DNA from: Nitrosarchaeum sp.
GTDB taxonomy: Archaea > Thermoproteota > Nitrososphaeria > Nitrososphaerales > Nitrosopumilaceae
Assembly: GCA_004297665.1 (NCBI GenBank)
Contig: SCUP01000224.1
Span: 1 to 12,862 of the forward strand
Direction of reading: 5' to 3'
Length of the DNA: 12,862 nt
In this document: piece by piece, positions 1-6,161 of the stretch
Numbering within the stretch: position 1 is the stretch's first letter
Layout of the letters: every line of letters begins with the position of its first letter
Notes under the pieces: model-generated
The model's input: the letters and a program-made list of their open reading frames with translations, nothing else
Told to the model about the DNA's origin: nothing
Database searches by the model: none
Translations under genes and position numbers: made by a program

Positions 1-62
1 TAGATGCCAGATTGTTTGAATGGAGCTTGACCTTGAACCTCTAATCGGTGACGAGATGACAC
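1..62 (-). CDS. Partial unknown protein, N-terminal end only
   Basis: A minus-strand frame opens at GTG (62-60) and stays open to the window edge, reading (M)SSRHRLEVQGQAPFKQSG. An in-frame TTG at 83-81 would add MEFTQTI. Third codon positions in this frame are A/T-rich like the neighbouring genes, while the two competing frames are less so. A TATA-like CCAAATATA (91-99) lies about 30 nt before the GTG, which fits the leaderless layout used elsewhere here and favours GTG over TTG. Only about 20 residues are visible, so no family can be named. Another minus frame open from about position 196 is described among the rejected items. Confidence 0.4.
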   Translation of the reverse strand, partial: MSSRHRLEVQGQAPFKQSGI

Positions 63-225
63 AATCGTTTGTGTAAATTCCAAGTATTTCTATATTTGGT
101 GCAAAATTATTAGTTTGACTGGCACTGTAAATGTTGATTAGCCTCAAAAGAGTCAACAGAATAGGAAGTTTACAAATAAGGGGTAAAAACATTAGTTTAT
201 GCTTGAGAGCCAATTTAGGAGAATA

Positions 226-1512
226 TCATAATTCAGGATATGATTTGTTATTTTTTCGTGAAAAGAAAAAATAGATCCCAATTCCCAAAATAACAAAAAG
301 AGTTCCAAAAATCTTATCATAAACGGTGGTGGAATAAATCAGAAATACACAGATAGCTATTCCAACAAATGGCAATACCTTCTGCCCAATAAATTTGGTC
401 TCTTCTTTTTTCAGTACAATTAATGACAGGCATACTAAGAGATACATAATAGCCATGTTAAAGACCGAAAATGAGATTAATTGAGATATTCCAGCATACA
501 TTGAAAGAAAAAATGCAATTATTCCTTGGATAATTAATGCCATGAAAGGCGTTTTGTATCTTTTGTGTACTTTGGAAAAAACTTTTGGAAACAATCCTTC
601 ACTAGACATTGCATAGTAAAGTCTGGAAACTCCCAAGACAAAAGATGAACTAGTACCAGTAACAGAAGTAAGAGCACCAAAACTTACAATCACCCCACCA
701 ACATATCCTATGACAAGCGTACCAGCTAAGACTAGAGGTAATGTACTGTGTGAAAGTTCAATCCAGTTAATTGACCCATACAAAACAAAATTTGTAGACA
801 AATAAAATAGAGTCACCAATATCATGCCAATTGTTATTGCTTTTGGAATGACTCGTTTTGGATTTTTAACTTCACTTGCGGGTAAAGTTCCCATTTCAAA
901 TCCTGCATAAGCCCAAAAAATTAAGACTAGTGCTGGACCAAAATTCTCCCACCCCAAAGGAGCAATAGGAGAATAGTTCTGAGATAGATTTTCTGGATTG
1001 TATGACAAGAAAATAAACCCTAATGCAATAACAAGAACAAGTGGCGCAAGTTTCATCAAGGTTAAAACGTCATTGACCCTTCCCCCTAATTTCACACCAA
1101 GAATATTCACTGTTGTCAATGAAAAAATAAACAGTCCCTTAACCAAAACTTCTTGCCAAGAATCTAACTCGATAAAAAAATGAAGATATCGTGTAAATAC
1201 AATAGCAAACAAAGGTAATGCCATCATTTCAGCAATTAACATCAACCAGCCAGCCAAAAATCCATAAAACTTTCCAAATGCCTTTGAAACAAAAGCAAAC
1301 GGCCCACCAACTTTTGGAACATAATAGCTAGTATAGGAAAACACCAATGCAATAACAAGGGCAAAAACTCCAGCGACAACCCATACAACGATTGAAGCAG
1401 GACCAATCATTGCGGCAGTTAATCCTGGTGTGATATAGATATCAGCCCCAATTACTGATCCTATGATAAGATTAGTAAGATCAAACGAAGAAAGTCGTTT
1501 TTTAAGATTCAA
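226..1512 (-). CDS. APC-family amino-acid permease
   Basis: Integral membrane transporter of the amino acid-polyamine-organocation superfamily, expected to import an amino acid or related amine with H+ or Na+, or to exchange substrates. The 428 residues are mostly hydrophobic, with about 12 membrane spans. The first span carries the broken-helix substrate motif GSVIGADIYITPG (residues 18-30), corresponding to the family's G-S-G-I-F stretch. Other family signatures are VPKVGGPFAFVSKAFG (65-80), the WAYAGFE motif of the sixth span (200-206) and EVKNPKRVIPKAI (214-226). The start is TTG; the codon just before it is a stop, and the APC N-terminus begins at once, so this start is firm. Substrate cannot be told from sequence. 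A zinc-ribbon gene ends 94 nt upstream on the same strand, so co-transcription is possible. Confidence 0.92.
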   Translation of the reverse strand: MNLKKRLSSFDLTNLIIGSVIGADIYITPGLTAAMIGPASIVVWVVAGVFALVIALVFSYTSYYVPKVGGPFAFVSKAFGKFYGFLAGWLMLIAEMMALPLFAIVFTRYLHFFIELDSWQEVLVKGLFIFSLTTVNILGVKLGGRVNDVLTLMKLAPLVLVIALGFIFLSYNPENLSQNYSPIAPLGWENFGPALVLIFWAYAGFEMGTLPASEVKNPKRVIPKAITIGMILVTLFYLSTNFVLYGSINWIELSHSTLPLVLAGTLVIGYVGGVIVSFGALTSVTGTSSSFVLGVSRLYYAMSSEGLFPKVFSKVHKRYKTPFMALIIQGIIAFFLSMYAGISQLISFSVFNMAIMYLLVCLSLIVLKKEETKFIGQKVLPFVGIAICVFLIYSTTVYDKIFGTLFVILGIGIYFFFSRKNNKSYPEL

Positions 1513-1606
1513 TCAATATCAAAATTATAACTGGCAGGTGAAATATGTTATGTATTTGTATTGTTGTCTGAGAATAATTACGTTTAAAATAAAATACTTG
1601 GGGATA

Positions 1607-1762
1607 TCAAAAGTCATTTTCAACAGATTCTTTGTGTATATCAACTGTATCAAAACTTGTTCCTTTACATTGAGGACAGCTAGATATTATAGTCACCCCA
1701 GCTCTTTTTGAAAAAACATTCCCACATAACTTACAGACACGAAGTTCACTCAAACTTGTCAT
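1607..1762 (-). CDS. Small zinc-ribbon protein (51 aa)
   Basis: A short minus-strand frame beginning MTSLSELRVCKLCGNVF and ending ESVENDF-stop. It has two CxxC knuckles: Cys10-Lys-Leu-Cys13 and Cys29-Pro-Gln-Cys32, spaced as in a zinc ribbon, followed by an acidic tail. Such one-domain ribbons are common in archaea and may bind nucleic acid or a partner protein; no specific role can be assigned. The ATG is preceded by the TATA-like TTTATTTAAAA (1781-1791) centred about 25 nt upstream, which indicates a leaderless transcript. An overlapping plus-strand frame (1463-1711) lacks any such features and is a shadow. The permease follows on the same strand. Confidence 0.75.
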   Translation of the reverse strand: MTSLSELRVCKLCGNVFSKRAGVTIISSCPQCKGTSFDTVDIHKESVENDF

Positions 1763-1780
1763 GATTTACATTGATAATCA

Positions 1781-1791
1781 TTTTAAATAAA
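1781..1791 (-). promoter_or_regulatory. TATA-like box of the zinc-ribbon gene
   Basis: TTTATTTAAAA on the minus strand is centred about 25 nt before the ATG at 1762, matching archaeal box A spacing for a leaderless mRNA. Inferred from sequence and spacing only. Confidence 0.5.
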
Positions 1792-1980
1792 CAGTACGTT
1801 AAATTTTGACATTGAGAAACAAACACAGTTTAGCAATAATGAACTGCAGTTACAGTGCATCATACGAGTCTTAAAATTCTTTGAAATGTCTTGAAGAACT
1901 ACTTTATCAGTGACTGGAATTTTTGTAGTCTGAACAAGATAAGAAAAAATTGTTAAAATTAAACAGACATATGTTCAACT

Positions 1981-1994
1981 CTGATAATTATCAG
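1981..1994. promoter_or_regulatory. Perfect 14-bp palindrome, candidate operator
   Basis: CTGATAATTATCAG is identical to its own reverse complement. It lies directly upstream of the TATA-like CTTAATTT (1998-2005) of the nitroreductase gene, where an archaeal activator or repressor dimer would touch TBP/TFB. No second copy of the full 14-mer was noticed in the window. Confidence 0.4.
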
Positions 1995-1997
1995 CCA

Positions 1998-2005
1998 CTT
2001 AATTT
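1998..2005 (+). promoter_or_regulatory. TATA-like box of the nitroreductase-rtcB unit
   Basis: CTTAATTT is centred about 28 nt before the TTG start at 2030. This supports a leaderless transcript and the choice of TTG, because an in-frame TGA (2015-2017) lies between the box and the start. Confidence 0.5.
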
Positions 2006-2029
2006 GTCACATAGTGAACCAAAATCATA

Positions 2030-2551
2030 TTGGATAAAATTTTTTTTGATTTAATTTCATCTAGACATTCCGTTCGTGCATTTAAAAATATTCCAATTCC
2101 AGAGGAGATCATAGATTCAATAATCAATGCAGCCGTAAAAGGGCCGTCATCTGGAAATCTCCAATCATATCAGATTTTTATTGTTTCTAAAATAACTGAA
2201 AAGGAAAAACTAGTTGAAGCCGCACATGGACAAAATTATATTCGTGAGGCACCCATAGTGATGATATTTTGTGCTGATCCCATACGGTGTAGTGTGGAAT
2301 ATGGCCCCAGAGGGGAACAGCTATTCTCTATTCAAGATGCGACAATTGCATGTGTGTATTCCCAAATCACTGCCCATGATTTGGGACTTTCTTCCGTATG
2401 GATAGGATCATTTGATGAAGAAAAAGTGTCTGACATTCTAAAACTAAAAAACAATCTTAAACCGATTGCTATTCTTCCAATAGGTTTTGCAAATGAAACT
2501 CCTCAGATCACTACCCGTAGACCAATAGATCAAATAATCCACAAAATCTAA
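2030..2551 (+). CDS. Nitroreductase-family FMN oxidoreductase
   Basis: Cytoplasmic flavoprotein of the nitroreductase superfamily, which uses FMN and NAD(P)H to reduce nitro compounds, quinones or other acceptors; the physiological substrate is unknown. Family marks are the FMN-phosphate contact SRHSVRAF (residues 11-18), the PSSGNLQSYQI stretch (39-49), the GLSSVWIGSF segment (119-128), the PIGFANETP loop (150-158) and a terminal TRRP (162-165). The 173-residue length suits the short single-domain members, which usually dimerise. The start is TTG; an in-frame stop 15 nt before it leaves no alternative upstream, and the motif-bearing N-terminus begins immediately. rtcB follows after 15 nt, so the two are probably co-transcribed, although no functional link between them is known to me. 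Confidence 0.88.
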   Translation: MDKIFFDLISSRHSVRAFKNIPIPEEIIDSIINAAVKGPSSGNLQSYQIFIVSKITEKEKLVEAAHGQNYIREAPIVMIFCADPIRCSVEYGPRGEQLFSIQDATIACVYSQITAHDLGLSSVWIGSFDEEKVSDILKLKNNLKPIAILPIGFANETPQITTRRPIDQIIHKI

Positions 2552-2566
2552 AATAACTAAAAAACA

Positions 2567-4018
2567 ATGACCATACTAACTCCAAGAAAAATATCTGATC
2601 TTGAATACAGGATAGAACAAGATTCAGAATATGGTATGAAAGTGCCTGTTGTAATTTACGCAAATGAATATCTGCTCCAAAAAATGATTTTTGATAGAAC
2701 AATTGAACAAGCAATTAATGTGTCAACTTTACCAGGCGTTCTAAAACAAGTTGTAGTTTTACCTGATGGTCATCAAGGATATGGGTTTCCGGTTGGTGGA
2801 GTTGCAGGTATGGATGCCGAAGAAGGCATCATAAGCCCAGGAAGTGTAGGTTACGACATCAATTGTGGAGTTAGATTAATCAGAACTAATCTTACTGAAA
2901 ATGACATTAGACCAAAATTAACAGAACTTGTTGACCACCTTTTTAATTCAATTCCATCGGGATTACATCCAAAAGAGGGATGTGTACAACTAACCACATC
3001 TCAATTAGACGAAGTTCTTGTACAGGGAGTTAAATGGTTAGAAGTAAATGGATATGCAACAAAAAATGATCTGGATGTTTGTGAGGAAAATGGCCACATA
3101 CAAAATGCAGACCCTCACAAAGTTTCAGAGTTGGCCCACAATAGGGGGGCTCCTCAAGTTGGCAGTTTAGGATCAGGAAACCATTTTCTTGAGATTCAAA
3201 AAGTACAAGAAATCCACGATAAAGAGGCTGCAAAAACTATGGGGGTATTTGAAGGACAAATTACAGTATTGATTCATTGTGGGTCAAGAGGACTCGGGCA
3301 TCAAGTTTGTACAGACTACCTGAAGATTTGTGAAGCAAGTTATCAAAAATATGGAATAGAATTACCAGATAGACAATTGGCATGTGTTCCAAATACATCT
3401 GAGGAGGGTGAATCTTATAGAAAGGCAATGAATGCTGCGATGAACTTTGCTTGGTGCAATAGACAAATGATCACACATTATACAAGAAGAACTTTTGAAT
3501 CAGTTTTGAATCAATCCGAATCAGATTTGGAAATGAATCTTGTGTATGATGTTGCTCATAATAGTGCCAAAGTTGAAAAACATAAAATTGATGGCAAAGA
3601 AAAATCAATAGTAGTTCATAGAAAAGGTGCAACAAGAGCATTTCCTGCCAACAGTCCTGACATTCCAAAAAAATACCAAAAGATAGGTCAGCCAATTTTT
3701 ATTCCAGGTTCTATGGGGAGTGCAAGTTGGATTCTTTTGGGAAATCAAAATTCACTTGATCTAACTTTCGGTTCGACAGCACATGGATCTGGAAGAATAA
3801 TGTCTAGAACACAAGCACATAAAAATTATAATTATAAACAAATTATTGAAGAAATGCAAGCAAAAGGAATTGTGTTAAAATCAATGACACGATACGGGGT
3901 AGTAGAAGAGGCACCTGAAGTGTACAAAGACGTGGACATGATAGCAAGTATATCTCATGATCTTAAAATAGCGACAAAAGTTGCAAGACTTGTACCATTA
4001 GGAGTAATCAAAGGATAA
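2567..4018 (+). CDS. rtcB: tRNA-splicing ligase RtcB (RNA 3'-phosphate ligase)
   Basis: GTP- and Mn2+-dependent ligase that joins RNA 2',3'-cyclic-phosphate (or 3'-phosphate) ends to 5'-OH ends. In archaea it seals tRNA exons after splicing-endonuclease cleavage. The full catalytic set is visible: Asp97 and Cys100 in GYDINCGVR, His206 in GSGNHFLE, His237 in IHCGSRGLGHQ, His331 in YDVAHNSAK, His406 in GSTAHGSGR (the guanylate-nucleotide site) and the guanylated lysine Lys482 in the terminal LGVIKG. These sit about two residues beyond the Pyrococcus numbering as I recall it. Its 483 residues match the family, with no intein. The usual activator archease is not in this window. The ATG follows the nitroreductase stop by 15 nt with no clear ribosome binding site. 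Confidence 0.97.
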   Translation: MTILTPRKISDLEYRIEQDSEYGMKVPVVIYANEYLLQKMIFDRTIEQAINVSTLPGVLKQVVVLPDGHQGYGFPVGGVAGMDAEEGIISPGSVGYDINCGVRLIRTNLTENDIRPKLTELVDHLFNSIPSGLHPKEGCVQLTTSQLDEVLVQGVKWLEVNGYATKNDLDVCEENGHIQNADPHKVSELAHNRGAPQVGSLGSGNHFLEIQKVQEIHDKEAAKTMGVFEGQITVLIHCGSRGLGHQVCTDYLKICEASYQKYGIELPDRQLACVPNTSEEGESYRKAMNAAMNFAWCNRQMITHYTRRTFESVLNQSESDLEMNLVYDVAHNSAKVEKHKIDGKEKSIVVHRKGATRAFPANSPDIPKKYQKIGQPIFIPGSMGSASWILLGNQNSLDLTFGSTAHGSGRIMSRTQAHKNYNYKQIIEEMQAKGIVLKSMTRYGVVEEAPEVYKDVDMIASISHDLKIATKVARLVPLGVIKG

Positions 4019-4026
4019 TTTCTATT

Positions 4027-4091
4027 ATCTAAAATTATATCTCACATCTTTACACTATATCTAAAATACATGCTTTTGTTTAATCTAAAAT
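4027..4091 (+). repeat. Three direct copies of ATCTAAAAT
   Basis: Copies lie at 4027-4035, 4059-4067 and 4083-4091, just past the rtcB stop. Start-to-start spacings are 32 and 24 nt. All sit in low-complexity AT sequence, so coincidence is possible. They could be regulator sites or part of an AT-rich transcription end. Confidence 0.4.
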
Positions 4092-4204
4092 TATTAGTCA
4101 TCAAAAATTACTGTTGAATTCATGAGTAACGATATCAGTATTTGTTTCTATATACTAATACACATCACCACTTGGGGGCAATACCTTGCTGGGATTCAGG
4201 ATAG

Positions 4205-4213
4205 TATTTATCT
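4205..4213 (+). promoter_or_regulatory. TATA-like box of the TPR gene
   Basis: TATTTATCT is centred about 29 nt before the GTG start at 4238, consistent with a leaderless mRNA. A tempting ATG at 4221 is closed by TAG after five codons, which supports GTG. Confidence 0.5.
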
Positions 4214-4237
4214 AGATTAAATGTCCAATCTGAGCTA

Positions 4238-5356
4238 GTGAAGCCATTTCAAAAAAAATCAAATGAAAAAGAGATAGAGTCAAAAAAGACAGAGATGCAT
4301 GAGGAGACATCCCTAGTAGATCCTGACTATAATCTTAAAAAATTATTTAAAAAGGGAGTGAACCTGATGGCTGATGAAAAGCTTGAAGATGCAGTTGTTA
4401 TTTTTGAGCAGGCATTACGAATTGACCCAAACAGCATTGAGATATTGATGAAATTAGGATATGCAAGATTCCACTTGGAAGAGTACAATGATGCACTAAA
4501 GATTTATGATAAAATTTTAGATATAGACGTAACCAACCCCGAAGCTTGGAATTTAAAAGCACTAGTTCACTATGAGCAAAAAAATTATGCTAAAGCACTA
4601 GACGCGGTTGAAAAGGCAGTAGAGTCAGATCCCACATATGGAATGGCATGGTACAACAAAGCATGTTTTCTGTCTCTAGTGAATCAAGTTCCAGAATCTC
4701 TTGAAGCATTAAAGCGTTCAATCGAAATTGATGTAAAAAATGCAAGAAAGTCAATCAGAGATAAAGATTTTGCAAATGTTAGAATTGAAGAAGGCTTCAA
4801 AAGAATCGTAGAAGTAGTAGTCCTAGAATCAATCAGACAAGGATATCACACACTTGGTGCTATTGTATGGACAACATTTCTAGACAAAGCTGATGCAGAT
4901 GATGCATTGAGAAAATTGCTTGAAAAAGGATTAATCGTTCAACACGAAAAACGAGACGGTCTAAGTAGAATTCCAATATATGATCTTACAGCAGAGGTTG
5001 CAGAAAGAATGGGAAAAGAGAAAAAAGGATTATTTGGAATTACAAAAAAACAATTACCAAAACCAGTCAAGAACCTAAAAGAGCTAAGTCAAGCCATACA
5101 ATCAGTTAGAGAAGCAATAGAAGAAGAAAACGTTGAAAAAACAATTCAAATCTTTGAAGAGTTTATTGAACCAACAAAATCAGGAGAACAAATGATTGAA
5201 CAATTCTTTGAAGAACACAGGGAGATAAGATTGTGGAAAATCAGATTAAAAGACAGAGGAGTAGACTATCTTATTGAAAATAAAGCTAAGATGCTAAATC
5301 TTTTTGATAACATAGAAGTCACAATTACTAAAAAGCTTAGAAACGAAATATCCTAA
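4238..5356 (+). CDS. TPR-repeat protein with probable winged-helix segment
   Basis: A soluble protein of 372 residues. After a charged, Lys/Glu-rich N-terminal tail (1-30) come about four tetratricopeptide repeats (roughly 33-66, 67-100, 101-134 and 135-168). They show the usual A/G/Y pattern, such as GYARFHLEEYNDALKIYDKIL and WNLKALVHYEQKNYAKALDAVEKAV in part, and act as a protein-binding scaffold. Residues about 188-255 read like a winged helix: helices ending in ALRKLLEKGLIVQHEKR followed by a short beta wing SRIPIYDLT. The C-terminus (275-372) is helical and acidic. Start is GTG behind a TATA-like box. No partner can be named; a regulatory or assembly role is inference. Its stop lies one base from the stop of the converging rhodanese gene. 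Confidence 0.8.
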   Translation: MKPFQKKSNEKEIESKKTEMHEETSLVDPDYNLKKLFKKGVNLMADEKLEDAVVIFEQALRIDPNSIEILMKLGYARFHLEEYNDALKIYDKILDIDVTNPEAWNLKALVHYEQKNYAKALDAVEKAVESDPTYGMAWYNKACFLSLVNQVPESLEALKRSIEIDVKNARKSIRDKDFANVRIEEGFKRIVEVVVLESIRQGYHTLGAIVWTTFLDKADADDALRKLLEKGLIVQHEKRDGLSRIPIYDLTAEVAERMGKEKKGLFGITKKQLPKPVKNLKELSQAIQSVREAIEEENVEKTIQIFEEFIEPTKSGEQMIEQFFEEHREIRLWKIRLKDRGVDYLIENKAKMLNLFDNIEVTITKKLRNEIS

Positions 5357-5357
5357 G

Positions 5358-6161
5358 TTATTCTGCAGACAAGTCCCAATAGCTTGCATCTTGTTGTTTT
5401 GCTATTGGTTTCTCAAGGCCTTTCCATTCTTTGAAAGAGCGTACATACAGCTTAACATTAGGCAAACCAACTGATTTTAGTGCGTAATATGCCAACCCCG
5501 AAAGGGTTCCAACACTTCCACAATAAGTAATAATTTCAGAATCACCTGAAATTCTCCTGTTATCTAAAAGTCGCTTCATGTCATCTTTTGGTCGTAGAAT
5601 TTTATCTTGGGTTGCAAGAGTTCTATATGGAAGGCTGATTGCGCCAGGGATATGTTGTTCTAGATAGTTTAGTCTTTCCCTGTTATCAATGAGGATCACA
5701 TTTGGTTTATCTTTTGATGCTTCCAAATAATCAGAAGTTGCTAAAATTTCAGGTTTAAGATGAATTGAATGGTTCTTGCTTTGTATTTCTGGGATTTTAT
5801 TGTCATTTTCTAATCCAAGTGATTTCCATTTACTAAAAGTTGTTTCAAGTAAAGACACATCAGAATGTCCAAGATATTCCAATGTCCAAGCAACTCTAGA
5901 TGCGAGTGCACCAAATGTATCATCATAAACGACCACGGGAGTTTCATCGCCTATGCCCATTGCATTTACAAGTTTTAAAACACGCTCAGGACTGTCATCA
6001 GATAATAAATTTGCAAGTGGAAGATTTACTGCAGTTGGAATATGACTTTGTTTGTAATCTTCCTCTCTTCGTACGTCAATTACTCTAATACTTTTATCTC
6101 TAATTTCAGATCTAAGTGAATCAATATCAGTTGTTGTTTTGACTGTTTTTTCTTGGCTCAT
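5358..6161 (-). CDS. Two-domain rhodanese sulfurtransferase (TST/MST-like)
   Basis: Moves a sulfane sulfur from a donor (thiosulfate or 3-mercaptopyruvate in the family) to a thiol or cyanide acceptor through a persulfide on one cysteine. Two rhodanese domains are visible. The first has IRVIDVRREEDYKQSHIPTAVNL but carries VVVYDDTFGALASR at the active loop, so it has Asp where the catalytic Cys belongs and is structural. The second has ILIDNRERLNYLEQHIPGAI and the active loop TYCGSVGTLSG with the single catalytic cysteine, Cys214. I chose the ATG at 6161, which overlaps the upstream reductase stop as ATGA (4 nt). An ATG at 6170 would give 270 residues and a longer overlap. Co-transcription with the siroheme reductase suggests a job in sulfite or sulfide metabolism. 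Donor specificity cannot be set from sequence. Confidence 0.92.
   Translation of the reverse strand: MSQEKTVKTTTDIDSLRSEIRDKSIRVIDVRREEDYKQSHIPTAVNLPLANLLSDDSPERVLKLVNAMGIGDETPVVVYDDTFGALASRVAWTLEYLGHSDVSLLETTFSKWKSLGLENDNKIPEIQSKNHSIHLKPEILATSDYLEASKDKPNVILIDNRERLNYLEQHIPGAISLPYRTLATQDKILRPKDDMKRLLDNRRISGDSEIITYCGSVGTLSGLAYYALKSVGLPNVKLYVRSFKEWKGLEKPIAKQQDASYWDLSAE

Larger units (their letters stand above)
1763..2029. other. Intergenic region between divergent genes
   Basis: This 267-nt gap lies between the minus-strand zinc-ribbon gene and the plus-strand nitroreductase. It holds the two outward promoters and a 14-bp palindrome, listed separately. The middle part (about 1800-1960) has no frame with a usable start and no RNA gene that I recognise. 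Confidence 0.6.
4019..4237. other. Intergenic region after rtcB
   Basis: This 219-nt gap starts with AT-rich sequence containing three copies of ATCTAAAAT, then a short island richer in G and C (about 4166-4200), then the promoter of the TPR gene. No ORF with a credible start was seen. The richer island could mark an untranslated RNA, but no stable fold or known RNA family was recognised. Confidence 0.5.

Noticed and set aside
1..196. Minus-strand frame opening at an ATG near 196 with a hydrophobic, signal-peptide-like N-terminus (MFLPLICKLPILLTLLRL) open to the window edge
   Set aside because: Its later codons (Ser/Arg-rich, with GC-rich third positions) do not look like this genome's proteins, and the overlapping frame starting at 62 or 83 has better codon use. 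It cannot be fully excluded because both run off the edge.
131..274. Plus-strand 47-codon frame starting at ATG 131
   Set aside because: It overlaps the permease C-terminus, lacks a placed promoter and has a composition unlike a real protein.
1463..1711. Plus-strand 82-codon frame
   Set aside because: Antisense to the zinc-ribbon gene and the permease start, with no domain pattern; a shadow frame.
1790..1976. Long minus-strand open frame containing a protein-like stretch VTDKVVLQDISKNFKT
   Set aside because: No start codon before that stretch and an odd hydrophobic/Cys end; at best a gene remnant, with too little to claim it.
4090..4190. C/D-box-like elements on the minus strand (GTGATGT followed by CTGA)
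   Set aside because: The C box has a mismatch, no convincing second C'/D pair and no terminal stem.
4166..4250. tRNA-like fragments on the minus strand (TAGCTCAG and a T-arm-like CCTGAATCCC)
   Set aside because: No acceptor stem pairing, no proper T-loop TTCRA and no anticodon arm; also overlaps the TPR gene start.
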